Notes: generated by a model from the letters alone, not told the origin. A stretch of 64,000 nucleotides of DNA from Streptococcus uberis (GCF_000785785.1 NZ_JRQN01000008.1:1-64000); one strand, 5' to 3'. Shown: positions 39,751 to 50,171, numbered from the stretch's first letter. A program made the numbers and translations.

Positions 39751-39817
39751 ACTATCACCTCTAATAAATCTCGTAGTAATAGTATAACCGCTTTCACACT
39801 AAGTTTCAAGTTTGATA

Positions 39818-41671
39818 TTATTTAAAGCCTAATAGTCGCATACCATTTAAGATAACCAAAATAGTCGACCCTTCATGACCTACAACTCCTAAAGGCAATG
39901 TCACCACTTGGAAAACGTTGGCTAAAATTAAAATACTAATGATAGAAAGAGCAAAGATAATATTTGTTTTAACAATTCCCTTCATTTTTCTTGATAATTT
40001 GATTGAGAACGGAATTTTTGTTAAATCATCCATAATTACACTATCAGCGCTTTCCATTGCGATGTCAGTTCCTGATCCAATTGCATAAGAAACGTCTGCT
40101 TGTGCAAGTGCAGGTGCATCATTTATCCCATCACCCACCATTGCTACAAAACCGTATTTTTCCTTAACGTCGTTAATACGAGTTACTTTATCTTGCGGCA
40201 TACAGTTAGCAACAACATCATCAATACCTAATTTTTCAGCAACATATTTTGCTGTTTTCTCTTGATCCCCTGTTAACATAATAGTTTTAATCCCCATATC
40301 ACGTAACATCTTAATAGCTTGACGAGATTCTTCTTTAATATCATCTAATAAAGCATAGTAAGCAACAAGCTCTGTTCCTTGACTTACATAAACTAAAGTT
40401 TTTCCTTGTCCTTCTAACTTTTCAATGTCAGCTTCTAAATGATTAATATGAGCAACAACCTCTAAGATAAATGATTTTTTGCCAATTCTCCATTCTTTTC
40501 CTTGATAATTAAAGATAAACCCTTTACCAGAAATTTCATGACTTTCTTCCAAAGTAAGGCGTTGACTTTCTTTTGTATATTCCTGTAATGCTTTAGAAAT
40601 TGGATGACTAGATGCTTCTTCTGCTGTTTTTACCAGAGCGTCAATAACTAGCTTATCACCTTCATAATGACTATCAACCACTGAAGGTTTGCCTTGCGTT
40701 AATGTCCCCGTTTTATCCAACACGACTGCTTTAATATCACTCATATTGTCAATGATATCTCCACCTTTAATAATTAATCCTTTTCGCGCTGCTCTACTAA
40801 TGGCCGACAGACTGGCAGGTGAGGATGAGGCAATTAATGCACACGGAGAAGCAACTGTTAGAAGTATCATTCCTCTATAAAATGCTGTTAGCCAATCCCA
40901 TCCTAAAAGGAAATGACAACAAAGAATAAAGAATGGTACTAATAGTAACACAAATTTCACATAGGCATCTTCCAAATTTTCAATGAAAGTAGCCGTTTTA
41001 CTTTTTTGAGTTTGTGCAGATTCCACTAAATTGACAATTTTTGCAAATAATGTATCTTCATTTTCAACTGTCACTAACATATCAATGGTTTGCCCTTCAT
41101 TAATAGTCCCACCTATTAATGCTTGACCTTTTTCTTTATCAACTGTAATTGACTCACCAGTTACCATTGATTCATCAAATTGACCAAATGGGCTAAGTAA
41201 TTCACCGTCAATTGGTACCGATTCACCTTTACGTACCTGAAGTCTATCACCAACATGCAATTGCTTTGTTTCAACTTCAATTATTTCATCTGAATTATCA
41301 TAACGACGCGCTGTATCAGGTGTCAAATTCATCAAAGCTGAGATGGAATCTCTACTTTTCTCCAAAGCCATCTCTTCAAGTGTACTTGAAAGTGAGAAGA
41401 TAAAGATAAGCAAGGCCCCCTCTAGCCAATAGCCAATAATTCCTGCACCAACAGCAGCCAATATCATTAAAACATCTACAGAAAGATGCTTATTTTGAAT
41501 TAAATCTAATAGCCCTTCCTTTGCTGATTTATAACCCCCAATTACAAATCCAGCAATAAAAAATCCAACTCCTAGCTGTGGATGCTGTCCAAGCAATGGT
41601 AAACCAATTAAAATTAATAGTAAACACGTTAATGTTTCCAATAAATGAATATGTTCTTTAATCCAAGTCAT
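39818..41671 (-). CDS. pmtA: P1B-4-type metal-transporting ATPase (PmtA-like)
   Basis: Heavy-metal efflux ATPase, 617 residues. It lacks N-terminal metal-binding domains. The membrane metal site has SPCALIAS in helix 6 and HEGSTILVILNGMRLL in the last helix, the signature of the P1B-4 group (Fe, Co or Zn export). The phosphorylated Asp319 is in DKTGTLTQG, with TGES, SSHP and GDGINDAP also present. In pyogenic streptococci PmtA exports ferrous iron and is under PerR; here two PerR-like boxes flank the promoter, which supports the same assignment. Probably cotranscribed with a 60-residue membrane protein. Confidence 0.9.
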   Translation of the reverse strand: MTWIKEHIHLLETLTCLLLILIGLPLLGQHPQLGVGFFIAGFVIGGYKSAKEGLLDLIQNKHLSVDVLMILAAVGAGIIGYWLEGALLIFIFSLSSTLEEMALEKSRDSISALMNLTPDTARRYDNSDEIIEVETKQLHVGDRLQVRKGESVPIDGELLSPFGQFDESMVTGESITVDKEKGQALIGGTINEGQTIDMLVTVENEDTLFAKIVNLVESAQTQKSKTATFIENLEDAYVKFVLLLVPFFILCCHFLLGWDWLTAFYRGMILLTVASPCALIASSSPASLSAISRAARKGLIIKGGDIIDNMSDIKAVVLDKTGTLTQGKPSVVDSHYEGDKLVIDALVKTAEEASSHPISKALQEYTKESQRLTLEESHEISGKGFIFNYQGKEWRIGKKSFILEVVAHINHLEADIEKLEGQGKTLVYVSQGTELVAYYALLDDIKEESRQAIKMLRDMGIKTIMLTGDQEKTAKYVAEKLGIDDVVANCMPQDKVTRINDVKEKYGFVAMVGDGINDAPALAQADVSYAIGSGTDIAMESADSVIMDDLTKIPFSIKLSRKMKGIVKTNIIFALSIISILILANVFQVVTLPLGVVGHEGSTILVILNGMRLLGFK

Positions 41672-41737
41672 GATGTTCCCTCCAAGTAAAACACGTTTAA
41701 AAATTGTCTTTATTTTTAAATTTTATTATCTACTTTA

Positions 41738-41787
41738 ATTATAATCGTTCTAAATAAAAAAGTCAATTAATTTAGAATCATTCTAAA
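41738..41787 (-). promoter_or_regulatory. pmtA promoter with two PerR-like boxes
   Basis: Minus strand: TTGACT (41761-41766) and TATAAT (41738-41743), spacing 17. TTTAGAA-TCA-TTCTAAA (41771-41787), a perfect 7-3-7 inverted repeat, lies just upstream of the -35 box. A second, weaker copy TTATAATCGTTCTAA (41739-41753) overlaps the -10 box. Both resemble the PerR consensus TTATAATNATTATAA. Confidence 0.8.
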
Positions 41788-41887
41788 TAAACTTAACCAG
41801 CTAAGGAAGTCATTTAGCTTGGATTATCTTAAAAACACAGTAACTTAATGAAATGGATTGTTAATAAGTTTTGCCTCCAAGACACAT

Positions 41888-41934
41888 AAAAAAGCCTATC
41901 ACTCAGCTTAAAAGCTTGATATGATAGGCTTTTT
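41888..41934 (-). terminator. hup terminator
   Basis: AAAAAGCCTATCA pairs with TGATAGGCTTTTT, with an inner AGCTT/AAGCT repeat, directly downstream of hup. Poly-T follows on the minus strand. Confidence 0.85.
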
Positions 41935-41943
41935 AAATATTAA

Positions 41944-42219
41944 TTATTTAACAGCGTCTTTAAGAGCTTTACCTGCTTTGAATGCAGGTACTTTAGATGC
42001 TGCAATTTCAATTTCTGCACCAGTTTGTGGGTTACGACCTTTACGAGCTGCACGTTCGCGAACTTCAAAGTTACCAAAGCCGATTAATTGAACTTTTTCA
42101 CCTTCTGAAAGGAATCCTTCGATTGCAGAGAATACAGCATCTACAGCTGCTGCTGAATCTTTTTTAGTAAGTTCAGTTGCTTCTGCAACTTTTGCGATTA
42201 AATCTTGTTTGTTAGCCAT
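41944..42219 (-). CDS. hup: DNA-binding protein HU
   Basis: Histone-like nucleoid protein, 91 residues, homodimer. It begins [20 protein letters not shown] and has the DNA-binding arm with the GRNPQTG motif followed by the typical [15 protein letters not shown]-terminus. A strong promoter and GGAGG site fit high expression. It is downstream of ypmS but has its own promoter. Confidence 0.97.
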   Translation of the reverse strand: MANKQDLIAKVAEATELTKKDSAAAVDAVFSAIEGFLSEGEKVQLIGFGNFEVRERAARKGRNPQTGAEIEIAASKVPAFKAGKALKDAVK

Positions 42220-42268
42220 TTAACAAATCCTCCAATTAATTAATAAGCAATATGCTTTAACAATACTT

Positions 42269-42297
42269 ATGATATCTAAAAAAAGCTTTCAGGTCAA
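42269..42297 (-). promoter_or_regulatory. hup promoter
   Basis: Minus strand: TTGACC (42292-42297) and TATCAT (42269-42274) with 17-base spacing, about 50 bases upstream of hup and just downstream of the ypmS stop. Confidence 0.65.
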
Positions 42298-42311
42298 GTA
42301 TTTAACGTTAT

Positions 42312-42917
42312 TTAAGCTTTTTTCTTATAAATATCGAAAGTAATTTGATTATTAATTAAATCCACTTTTTTTGCCTTTAAATAAATACCAGCACCATTTT
42401 TTATTTCTTGTAAGTTGACAATAATTGAAGATTTTTTACTATTTACAGTTACAAAGCTCGGTAGTTTATAAGTAGATTTAATATACTGGAGTACTTCTGA
42501 CTCTGGTAACGGTAATGTCCCCGCAGAAATTGAAGAAACTTGTAGTTGTAAACTCCCATCTTCTAAAGCAATTGGTTGAAAATAAATATAAAGAGGAACT
42601 TCATAGCCTAGAAATTGATATTTGCCTTCAAAGATGATTGCTGAAGAGGTTGTGTAGATTTTATAGATCAAATCTTTTTTTTGATAATCTTGTAAGTAAC
42701 TTGCTACAGTTTTATTAATTTGACTTCGATTTGTCGAAATCGTTCCAACCTTAACAGAGTTGGAAACTGTAGAAACAAGCTTTTGAGAATTTGGCTCTCT
42801 GACTTGAATCAGCCTACTTCCAATGACTAAAACAAGCGCAAAGTTAAAAGCTATTAAGAATAGACATGCTAACTTCCATTTGTTTTTTAGTTTTTTCGTT
42901 GTTTCACTTCTTTTCAT
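42312..42917 (-). CDS. YpmS-family (DUF2140) membrane-anchored protein
   Basis: 201 residues from ATG 42917 ([15 protein letters not shown]), which overlaps the end of the SGNH hydrolase gene, implying coupling. One N-terminal helix (about residues 17-37) is followed by an extracellular domain with FEGKYQFLGYEVPLYIYF and a C-terminal KGAGIYLKAKK-like conserved stretch typical of YpmS. The function is unknown. It is always found next to the YpmR-like hydrolase, which suggests joint work on the cell surface. A longer start at 42944 is possible. Confidence 0.82.
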   Translation of the reverse strand: MKRSETTKKLKNKWKLACLFLIAFNFALVLVIGSRLIQVREPNSQKLVSTVSNSVKVGTISTNRSQINKTVASYLQDYQKKDLIYKIYTTSSAIIFEGKYQFLGYEVPLYIYFQPIALEDGSLQLQVSSISAGTLPLPESEVLQYIKSTYKLPSFVTVNSKKSSIIVNLQEIKNGAGIYLKAKKVDLINNQITFDIYKKKA

Positions 42918-43737
42918 GTTTTTTAATCGTCTCCAATACTGCATCTGACATTATTTGGTAACCAATATTATTCGGATGGAAATGATCTTGATTAAATAAG
43001 GCATCATTAACCACTCGAGTTTGATCCCCGGTCGATTGGACTATTCCTTCTTGTCCATTAATTCCTTTATACAAACGATTGTTGATGGGAACAAAATAGA
43101 CACCCTTATAACTATCTGTAACCTCTTTTGTTTTACTATTCCAATTATCAATCACATCTTGCATTTCAGTTAATTCAGGAAAGTTAAGATAGAAAGGATT
43201 ATAAATTCCCAAAATATAAATTTGGAGAGTTTTATTATCTTTACGCGCTAGCTTAATAATTTCTTTCAGGCGCACCTGATAATCCTCCCCTGGACCATCA
43301 AAACTTGATAATTTTAAATGCGCTAACTGTTTTCTAATAACAGCCATGACATCGTTTCCACCAACTGTTATCGTTAATAAGTTCGCCTTTTTAAGATCAT
43401 TTTTCAAGGCTCTGTCTGATCGCATCCGCTGCAAAATTTGCTTACTAGTGTTACCTGACACCCCATAGTTTTGAGAAGATACGTCTGCTGACTTAAGGTC
43501 GCCCAGATCATTAGCTAATAGTGGAACAAAGCCACCTTGTCCGGTAGAATCCCCAACACCTTCTGTCAAAGAGTCCCCTAGAGCAACATAATGATAAGTG
43601 TGAGACTTTATTTGTAAGTAATCACTCTTTTTTATCTGAGCATCTGAATTTGGAATAACCCAATTCAATAGTAGCATACTCAAAATCAGACAAAGTGCAA
43701 AAAAAACAATATCTTTAAAAAACTGTCTTTTATTCAT
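42904..43737 (-). CDS. SGNH/GDSL hydrolase (YpmR-like)
   Basis: 277 residues. An N-terminal membrane helix (about residues 9-28) places the catalytic domain outside. Block I is [13 protein letters not shown] with the nucleophilic Ser, block II the Gly in SGNTS, block [11 protein letters not shown], and block [11 protein letters not shown] supplies the Asp/His pair. Substrate is unknown; esterase or lipase activity on envelope lipids or wall acyl groups is likely for the family. It overlaps degV by 8 bases and ypmS by 14. Confidence 0.9.
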   Translation of the reverse strand: MNKRQFFKDIVFFALCLILSMLLLNWVIPNSDAQIKKSDYLQIKSHTYHYVALGDSLTEGVGDSTGQGGFVPLLANDLGDLKSADVSSQNYGVSGNTSKQILQRMRSDRALKNDLKKANLLTITVGGNDVMAVIRKQLAHLKLSSFDGPGEDYQVRLKEIIKLARKDNKTLQIYILGIYNPFYLNFPELTEMQDVIDNWNSKTKEVTDSYKGVYFVPINNRLYKGINGQEGIVQSTGDQTRVVNDALFNQDHFHPNNIGYQIMSDAVLETIKKHEKK

Positions 43738-44569
43738 ATTTAATCATTACGGCAAATGCGCCCTCTCCTGTATGCGTCTGAATAATAGAGCCTGTTTCTA
43801 GGAATGAAATAGGGCCACTATAGTAGTCTCTAATAATATTTCTTAAATGATTTGCTAAACCTTGATCACCTGCATATGAAATACCTAGCTCTGCAATAAC
43901 CTTATCTTTAGTGTCACTCATATAGGTTTCTAACCATTTATTAAAGGTCTTATTACCACGACCTTTTGCCACGGTTTTAAGTTCAGCATTTTGTAATTCC
44001 ATTAAGACTCTCATATTAAGTAGTGTAGAAATTAATCCAGTTACTCGGCCAATTCGTCCACCCTTGACCAAATTTTCAAGAGTTGACACACCAATAAATA
44101 GTTTTGTTTTCTCCTTAGTCTCTTGAATCTTTGTCAAAATATCAACTACTGAAGCACCCTCACTAGCTAACTTTGCTGCTTCCTCAACTTGGAATTTCAT
44201 TCCTTGATCGGTAAAGCCAGAATCAATAATATGGCAATGAGCACCAGCTAATTCAGCTCCCTGACGTGACGCTTCAATGGTCCCGGACAAAGCTGGAGTA
44301 AGGTGAATTGCGATTATTTCATTATAGCCCTGCTCTATAAACTCTTTATAATATTCTGCAAAGAGACCAACTGGTGGCTGACTCGTTTTAGGAAGCTCCT
44401 TACTATTTTTCATTAATTTCAGAAACTGACCTTCTTCTTTCAGATCATTATCTGAATATAATTTCCCATCAACCATAACAGATAATGGCACGACAGTAAT
44501 ATCATATTTTTCAATTAACTCTTTTTCAATTGTAATAGATGAATCTGTTAGAATTTTTATCTTTTCCAT
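43730..44569 (-). CDS. DegV family fatty-acid-binding protein
   Basis: 279 residues from ATG 44569 ([19 protein letters not shown]). DegV folds bind a fatty acid in a deep cleft and serve as FakB subunits of fatty acid kinase in Firmicutes. Motifs: TDSS near the N-terminus, [18 protein letters not shown] and [15 protein letters not shown]. Whether it is a true FakB is inferred, as no FakA lies nearby. It starts after recN with a terminator between and overlaps the hydrolase gene. Confidence 0.9.
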   Translation of the reverse strand: MEKIKILTDSSITIEKELIEKYDITVVPLSVMVDGKLYSDNDLKEEGQFLKLMKNSKELPKTSQPPVGLFAEYYKEFIEQGYNEIIAIHLTPALSGTIEASRQGAELAGAHCHIIDSGFTDQGMKFQVEEAAKLASEGASVVDILTKIQETKEKTKLFIGVSTLENLVKGGRIGRVTGLISTLLNMRVLMELQNAELKTVAKGRGNKTFNKWLETYMSDTKDKVIAELGISYAGDQGLANHLRNIIRDYYSGPISFLETGSIIQTHTGEGAFAVMIKYE

Positions 44570-44652
44570 GTATAAGTTCCGTTCTTTCACTTGACTTTTA
44601 TCATTATATTTTAACATTGATTGTGCAAAAAATCAAAATTGGCAATCCACTC

Positions 44653-44680
44653 AAAAAGAGACGCGATTAAGCTGTCTCTT
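44653..44680 (-). terminator. recN terminator
   Basis: AAGAGAC pairs with GTCTCTT (44656-44662 and 44674-44680) and is followed by TTTTT on the minus strand, just after the recN stop. Confidence 0.7.
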
Positions 44681-44686
44681 ACTGAA

Positions 44687-46348
44687 TTATGGCTTAATTA
44701 ATAAATCTCTTGCCTGTTCTCGTGCCGTCTCAGTGATTTCATTTGCTGCTATCATATTAGCAATTTCTTCAACCCTTTGCTCATAGGTTAACAGACTAAC
44801 TGTTGAAACAGTCGTGTCTTCCTTACTTTCTTTAGAAATAAAAAATTGATAGTCAGCAATAGCAATAACTTGCGGTAAATGCGAAATAGCAAGAACTTGT
44901 CCATGTTGACCAATTTTGTGAATCTTTCTAGCAATTGCTTGAGCTACACGACCTGATACGCCTGTATCAACCTCATCAAAGACAATACTAGTTTTATCTT
45001 CACGTTTTGATACTGCTGATTTGATAGCCAACATCAATCGGGATAATTCCCCACCTGATGCGACTTTAACTAATGGCTTAAAACCTTCCCCTGGGTTGGT
45101 TGAAATGTAAAATTCCACGGATTGATTTCCTTGAGAATTGAATTTAGAGGTTTCAAAACTAACTTGAAAATCTGCTTTCTCCATGTATAAATCTTTTAAC
45201 TCTGCTTTAATATCAGCTTCCAATTGCTGAGCTAGCTTTTGTCTTTCTTCACTTAATTGATTTGCCTTTGTAACCAGCTCTTTCTCTAACGTTTTTAAGG
45301 TAGAATCAGTTACACTAGATGACTGAGTAGAACCTGTTAAGAGTTGATACTCTCTTTGAATATTATCATAATAATCTAGTAAGTCGTCAACAGAACCACC
45401 ATATTTTCGAGTTAAACTATCAATTAGTGTTAGCCTACTCTCTATTTCCATGAGGCGAGCTCCATTAAAATCAAGAGAATCAACAGTATCTGACAGTTCT
45501 TTGGTGACATCTTCAAGAATATAGTATGCCTCAGAGATACTTGTTGAGAGCTTTTGATACTGAGTATCAAAAGACTCAATTGCCATTAAATCATTCATAG
45601 CTGATCGGATATTGTTTAAGCTTGAAAAGTTCTCATTATCTAGCATAGCGTAACTATTTGCTAATGTATCAGCAATATTTTTATGATTTAACAACCGTTG
45701 GTACTCTTGATTAAGACTCTCATCCTCTCCTCGTTGAAGATCTACTGCCTCAATCTCGGCCAATTGGAAAGATAGCATATCAATACGTTCTTTGTGTTCA
45801 CGCTCATTTTTTTGTCTTTCAATAACCTGTTTGCGAACAGACTTGTAGTTGTTAAAAACCTCTTGATAATCATGTTTTAAAAGACTGAAATCTTGACTGC
45901 CAAATGAATCTAAAATAGCCAAGTGATGAGACGCTCTCATCAACTCTTCCTGGTCATGCTGACCATGGATATCAACTAAAAATTGTCCAACCTCTTTTAA
46001 AAACGTCACATTAACCATTTGCCCATTAATTCTACTAACACTTCGGCCATTAGCAAAAATTTCACGACGGATGATTAACTCTTCTTGACCATCTAAACCA
46101 TTTTCCTCTAAAAGTAATTGTAATTCAGCATTTTTTTCAAGAGAGAAAAACCCTTCTATTTCTGCTTTCTTTTGACCATGTCGAATAACTTCTGTACTAG
46201 CACGCGCACCGAGCATCATATTCATTGCATCAATAATGATGGATTTACCGGCGCCTGTTTCCCCAGTTAGGACAGTCATGCCATTTTCAAATGTCAATGA
46301 AATTTCTTCGATGATTGCAAAATTTTTGATTGAGATTTCTAATAACAT
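44687..46348 (-). CDS. recN: DNA repair protein RecN
   Basis: SMC-like ATPase that gathers DNA ends at double-strand breaks. 553 residues, full length: N-terminal Walker A TGETGAGKSIIID, a central coiled coil (about residues 155-365), and the C-terminal ABC signature SGGELSRLMLA with Walker B TSIVFDEVDTG. It follows argR by 15 bases in the conserved tlyA-argR-recN arrangement. Confidence 0.96.
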   Translation of the reverse strand: MLLEISIKNFAIIEEISLTFENGMTVLTGETGAGKSIIIDAMNMMLGARASTEVIRHGQKKAEIEGFFSLEKNAELQLLLEENGLDGQEELIIRREIFANGRSVSRINGQMVNVTFLKEVGQFLVDIHGQHDQEELMRASHHLAILDSFGSQDFSLLKHDYQEVFNNYKSVRKQVIERQKNEREHKERIDMLSFQLAEIEAVDLQRGEDESLNQEYQRLLNHKNIADTLANSYAMLDNENFSSLNNIRSAMNDLMAIESFDTQYQKLSTSISEAYYILEDVTKELSDTVDSLDFNGARLMEIESRLTLIDSLTRKYGGSVDDLLDYYDNIQREYQLLTGSTQSSSVTDSTLKTLEKELVTKANQLSEERQKLAQQLEADIKAELKDLYMEKADFQVSFETSKFNSQGNQSVEFYISTNPGEGFKPLVKVASGGELSRLMLAIKSAVSKREDKTSIVFDEVDTGVSGRVAQAIARKIHKIGQHGQVLAISHLPQVIAIADYQFFISKESKEDTTVSTVSLLTYEQRVEEIANMIAANEITETAREQARDLLIKP

Positions 46349-46363
46349 TCCATCTTCTTTCTA

Positions 46364-46834
46364 TTACAACTTTTCTACTCTCCACAAGTTTACTTGTTGT
46401 CGAATATGATCGGCATCAATTTCAGTATTAGCAATTAATAATATGCTGTTGTCATCAACAATGACAGAAAAAATTAATTCTGCAAAGTCTGCCACCAAGT
46501 ATTTTTTTATGAGCATAGCATTGCCTGGTACTACATTAAAAAATAAGTGGCATTTTAAATCAGATCGTTTCTCAGAAATACTTAGAATTGTACTTTTTAT
46601 TGACCTTGGTCTTTGCAGGATTTTTTTGCCACTATCTTGAGATAACCCGTAAATATAGCGCCCATTCCCAGAAGGAATTTTTACAATGCCAATCTCATTC
46701 ATATCTCGTGAAATGGTAGCTTGTGTTAATTCCAGACCTTCTTCTTTCAACAATGAAAGTAAATCATGTTGCGTTTCAATCTCATTTGTTAAGACCATTC
46801 GCTTTATTAAATCTAAACGTTCATTCTTCTTCAT
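46364..46834 (-). CDS. argR: arginine repressor ArgR/AhrC family
   Basis: 156 residues. The N-terminal winged helix (RLDLIKRMVLTNEIETQHDLL and QATISRDMNEIGI) binds ARG boxes; the C-terminal hexamerisation and arginine-binding domain is less conserved (ends NTEIDADHIRQQVNLW). Streptococci carry several paralogues; the copy next to recN is usually called ahrC or argR and controls arginine metabolism. It overlaps tlyA by 14 bases. Confidence 0.88.
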   Translation of the reverse strand: MKKNERLDLIKRMVLTNEIETQHDLLSLLKEEGLELTQATISRDMNEIGIVKIPSGNGRYIYGLSQDSGKKILQRPRSIKSTILSISEKRSDLKCHLFFNVVPGNAMLIKKYLVADFAELIFSVIVDDNSILLIANTEIDADHIRQQVNLWRVEKL

Positions 46835-47648
46835 TTTGCTTAAATTCCTTATGTGCTTTTTCTACAACTTCAGAAAGTAATCTGTGATCTAGTTGTTTTG
46901 CCGGTTCAACATTTTCCATATAAGCTAGAAATTCAATATTTCCATGTCCTCCTTGTATTGGAGAAAAATCTAACCCTTTAATAGTAAATCCGAAATCCTC
47001 GGCAAAAGTTGTAACTTGTTCCAGTACTTTTATATGTACGGCTTTATCTTTTATAATCCCATTTTTACCCACCTGCGATTTACCAGCTTCAAACTGTGGT
47101 TTAATCAAAGCAACTACTTTTCCAGATTCGGCTAAAATTGTTTTTAATGCCGGTAAAATAAGATGTAATGAGATAAAAGAGACATCAATACTGGCAAAGA
47201 TTGGTTGCCCTTCTGAAAAATCTTCTAACTGTGCATAACGAAAATTATACTGCTCCATACTTTGAACACGTTTATCTTGGCGTAATTTCCAAACTAACTG
47301 ATTTGTTCCTACATCAACAGCATAAACTAATTGCGCTCCTGATTGCAGCATCACATCTGTGAAGCCTCCTGTAGAAGCCCCAATATCAATACAAACTTGG
47401 TCTTTAACCGATATGTCAAAAGTGGTTAACGCTTTTTCAAGCTTTAAGCCACCTCTACTGACATATTTAAGCTTCTCACCTTTTAATTTTAACTCTATTC
47501 CATCATCAATTTTCTCACCAGGTTTATCAAAACGTTGTCCATTAATTACTGAGATAACTAAGCCAGCCATAACACCTCTTTTGGCTTGTTCTCTAGTATC
47601 AAATAAACCTTGTTTGTAAGCTAATACATCCACTCTTTCTTTAGGCAT
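46821..47648 (-). CDS. tlyA: TlyA family rRNA (cytidine-2'-O)-methyltransferase
   Basis: 275 residues: N-terminal S4 RNA-binding domain (ERVDVLAYKQGLFDTREQ), then an FtsJ/RrmJ-like methyltransferase with SAM motif DIGASTGGFTDVML and catalytic region VALIKPQFEAGK. Once annotated as hemolysin A; the enzymatic role on rRNA is established for the mycobacterial protein, and haemolysis is not implied. It overlaps ispA by 8 bases and argR by 14. Confidence 0.92.
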   Translation of the reverse strand: MPKERVDVLAYKQGLFDTREQAKRGVMAGLVISVINGQRFDKPGEKIDDGIELKLKGEKLKYVSRGGLKLEKALTTFDISVKDQVCIDIGASTGGFTDVMLQSGAQLVYAVDVGTNQLVWKLRQDKRVQSMEQYNFRYAQLEDFSEGQPIFASIDVSFISLHLILPALKTILAESGKVVALIKPQFEAGKSQVGKNGIIKDKAVHIKVLEQVTTFAEDFGFTIKGLDFSPIQGGHGNIEFLAYMENVEPAKQLDHRLLSEVVEKAHKEFKQNEEE

Positions 47649-48510
47649 CTAATCTTAACCTTTCTACTAATGCAATCAGATTTTCTGGCTGAAAATTTAT
47701 CTGGCTTGCAAGCTTTTCAAAAATTAATAAAGCATCATTCAAATCAGCATTTAAAATGTGATACGATTTTTCCAAACCGACTAAACCTGGATAGGTTGAT
47801 TTGTTTGCTTTGATATCTTTATTTGGTGTTTTACCTAATTCTTCAAATTTTGCGGTGATATCAAGAATATCATCTCTCACCTGAAAAGCATGGCCAATTA
47901 ACTCTCCAGCTTTTGTTAAATCAGTAACGATAGTATCAGGCAGTTTTGCAATAATTGCTGCTGCAGTAAATGGATAAGCTAATAATTTTCCTGTTTTATG
48001 GTTATGAATTTCTTGTAACTCTGACAAATTCAAGTCTAGACCTTCTGCTTTCATATCAAGCATTTGCCCTCCAACCATTCCAAAGGTTCCAGCTGCAAGT
48101 GCTAGTTGGGAAATTAGGGTTACTTTAACCTGAGCATCAAAAGTTGTCTCCGAAATTAATAAAAAGGGGTCAATAAATAAGCTATCCCCTGCTAAAATTG
48201 CTGTAGCTTCATCAAACTGTTTGTGGTTTGTCAATCGACCACGGCGATAATCATCGTCGTCCATTGCTGGTAAGTCATCATGAATTAAACTTCCCGTATG
48301 AACCATTTCTAAGGCAGAAGCAACTTTTAAATGATTTTGATTAATCTCTTGTTGAAGCGCTTCTAGAACTTCAAGTAGAAAAAGGGGACGAATTCTCTTG
48401 CCGCCTGAATCAACAGAATACATAATTGCTTCAATGAGATCTTCTGAAACAGACTGATAATGATGATAAAATTGATTAATTGTCTGATTAATTTCTCGTA
48501 ACTTATCCAT
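47641..48510 (-). CDS. ispA: polyprenyl (farnesyl/geranyl) diphosphate synthase
   Basis: Builds C15 prenyl diphosphate for undecaprenol and other isoprenoids. 289 residues with the first Asp-rich motif in HDDLPAMDDDDYRRG and the second in FQVRDDILD. Residues upstream of the first motif (LEMVHTGSLI) fit a short-chain farnesyl diphosphate synthase. It abuts xseB with a one-base overlap. Confidence 0.93.
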   Translation of the reverse strand: MDKLREINQTINQFYHHYQSVSEDLIEAIMYSVDSGGKRIRPLFLLEVLEALQQEINQNHLKVASALEMVHTGSLIHDDLPAMDDDDYRRGRLTNHKQFDEATAILAGDSLFIDPFLLISETTFDAQVKVTLISQLALAAGTFGMVGGQMLDMKAEGLDLNLSELQEIHNHKTGKLLAYPFTAAAIIAKLPDTIVTDLTKAGELIGHAFQVRDDILDITAKFEELGKTPNKDIKANKSTYPGLVGLEKSYHILNADLNDALLIFEKLASQINFQPENLIALVERLRLDA

Positions 48511-48725
48511 TAAGCATCCATATCTACTTCTGTGCCATCAGCTTGCATAACTTTTACTAAAGTCTTTTCAGCATTTTGCAATGTTTTTTGAAGATCCTTT
48601 GAAAGTACCATTCCTTTTTGAAATTCTGTTATGGCTGTTTCAAGAGGAACATCACCATTTTCAAGTTTTGAGACGATCATTTCCAATTCTTGTAAATTTT
48701 CTTCAAATGTTTTCTTTGTTGACAT
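48510..48725 (-). CDS. xseB: exodeoxyribonuclease VII small subunit
   Basis: 71 residues, matching Xse[21 protein letters not shown], a helical hairpin that wraps the large subunit. It overlaps xseA by 23 bases and ispA by one, so expression is coupled. Confidence 0.95.
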   Translation of the reverse strand: MSTKKTFEENLQELEMIVSKLENGDVPLETAITEFQKGMVLSKDLQKTLQNAEKTLVKVMQADGTEVDMDA

Positions 48726-50043
48726 CTTTTACCTCTACTTCTACTTGACCATCTCTTAGTTGAATACTAAGTTGATCACCTTTTTCTATTTCTGTAATAG
48801 AAGCTATAACTTTATTATCTTTCTGTAAGAGAGCATAGCCTCGTGCAATAATACGACTGGTATCGAGTGATAACAAGGTATCCTGTGCTTTTTCAAAACG
48901 TCTTAATTTAGCTTCATATGACGCTTTTGTATTGAATATTAACTGTTGATTAAGACTTGTAACCCTGTCCTGGAAACGATTAATGCGACTGATTAAGTCT
49001 ATCGACTGTAGTCTATGCCTCATTTGAATTTCTGATTCTTTATTGCTAGACAGAGTTTCCTTGAGTGATGACAGTAAGCTCATGTTAAGACGATCTAACT
49101 TTTGAAGATAGCCATCATACAACCTTTCAGGTTGACGAAAAATAACTGACTGCGCAAGCTTATTCACTCGTTCTTGCTTTTCTTTAACAATTCGATTACT
49201 TGCTTGAAAAGCACGGGTCTGCCGCTCATTTATCCAGGCTAAGATATCAGCTTTGGTTACAGGTGTCGCTAATTCAGCAGCTGCAGTTGGCGTTGCAGCT
49301 CGGCGATCGGCGACGAAGTCCGCCAAAGTCGTATCCGTTTCATGACCAACACTGGAAATAATGGGAAGCTGAGATTCAAATATGGCATGAACTACTTTTT
49401 CTTCATTAAAAGCCCAAAGATCCTCAATTGAACCGCCACCGCGGCCAACAATCAATAGATCCAGATCATCTCTTTGGTTTGCTTTAATAATATTATCAAC
49501 AACTTCTTGAGCGGCACCTTCACCTTGTACTTTTGTTGGAAATAATAATATCTCAATACCTGGAAAGCGACGAGAAATCGTCGTAATGATATCACGAATA
49601 ACCGCACCACTAGGAGAAGTTAACACGCCAACTTTAGTCACAAACTGTGGTAAAGCTTGCTTATGTTTATCATCAAAATAGCCTTCCGTCGTCAATTTCT
49701 TTTTTAATTGTTCAAACTGCAAAGCTAGGGCACCAATGCCGTCTGGTTCTGCTCGTTCTATGATGATAGAATAAGCACCCGATGGCTCATAGAGTTGGAT
49801 ACGTCCTATAACGTTAAGCTTCATGCCCTCTTCTAAATCAAACCCTAACTTACTGTAAACACCTGCCCACATTGTGGCTTGAATGACTGCACCTTCATCT
49901 TTTAGAGAAAAATACTGATGCTTTGGTCGTTTTCTAAAATTGGAAATCTGCCCAGTCAGATAAACCCTCTCTAAATAGGGATCCCGGTCAAACTTCAGTT
50001 TTAAATATTTCGTCAGATTACTGACACTTAAATAGTCTGCCAT
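48703..50043 (-). CDS. xseA: exodeoxyribonuclease VII large subunit
   Basis: Degrades single-stranded DNA in both directions. 446 residues from ATG 50043 ([14 protein letters not shown]), which has AGGTAACC upstream; the longer frame is not supported. The N-terminal OB fold ([19 protein letters not shown]) precedes the catalytic region with [14 protein letters not shown] and [16 protein letters not shown], then a long coiled coil. It is the first gene of the xseA-xseB-ispA-tlyA-argR-recN cluster. Confidence 0.95.
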   Translation of the reverse strand: MADYLSVSNLTKYLKLKFDRDPYLERVYLTGQISNFRKRPKHQYFSLKDEGAVIQATMWAGVYSKLGFDLEEGMKLNVIGRIQLYEPSGAYSIIIERAEPDGIGALALQFEQLKKKLTTEGYFDDKHKQALPQFVTKVGVLTSPSGAVIRDIITTISRRFPGIEILLFPTKVQGEGAAQEVVDNIIKANQRDDLDLLIVGRGGGSIEDLWAFNEEKVVHAIFESQLPIISSVGHETDTTLADFVADRRAATPTAAAELATPVTKADILAWINERQTRAFQASNRIVKEKQERVNKLAQSVIFRQPERLYDGYLQKLDRLNMSLLSSLKETLSSNKESEIQMRHRLQSIDLISRINRFQDRVTSLNQQLIFNTKASYEAKLRRFEKAQDTLLSLDTSRIIARGYALLQKDNKVIASITEIEKGDQLSIQLRDGQVEVEVKDVNKENI

Positions 50044-50133
50044 CAGGTTACCTTTCCTTACTATTACAGGCAATTACGCCATTTTACACTATTGCAATTA
50101 TACCATTTTTAATGATAAATTGTGACTATAAGG

Positions 50134-50162
50134 GTCAAAAAAGAAGCCTTTTTCGGCTTCTC
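50134..50162 (-). terminator. nnrD terminator
   Basis: AGAAGCC pairs with GGCTTCT (50142-50148 and 50155-50161), followed by TTTTTTG on the minus strand, just after the nnrD stop. Confidence 0.75.
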
Positions 50163-50171
50163 AATTTAAAA

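Noticed and set aside
46821..47648. Hemolysin annotation for the S4/FtsJ protein
   Set aside because: The domains are those of an rRNA methyltransferase; the old hemolysin name is historical.
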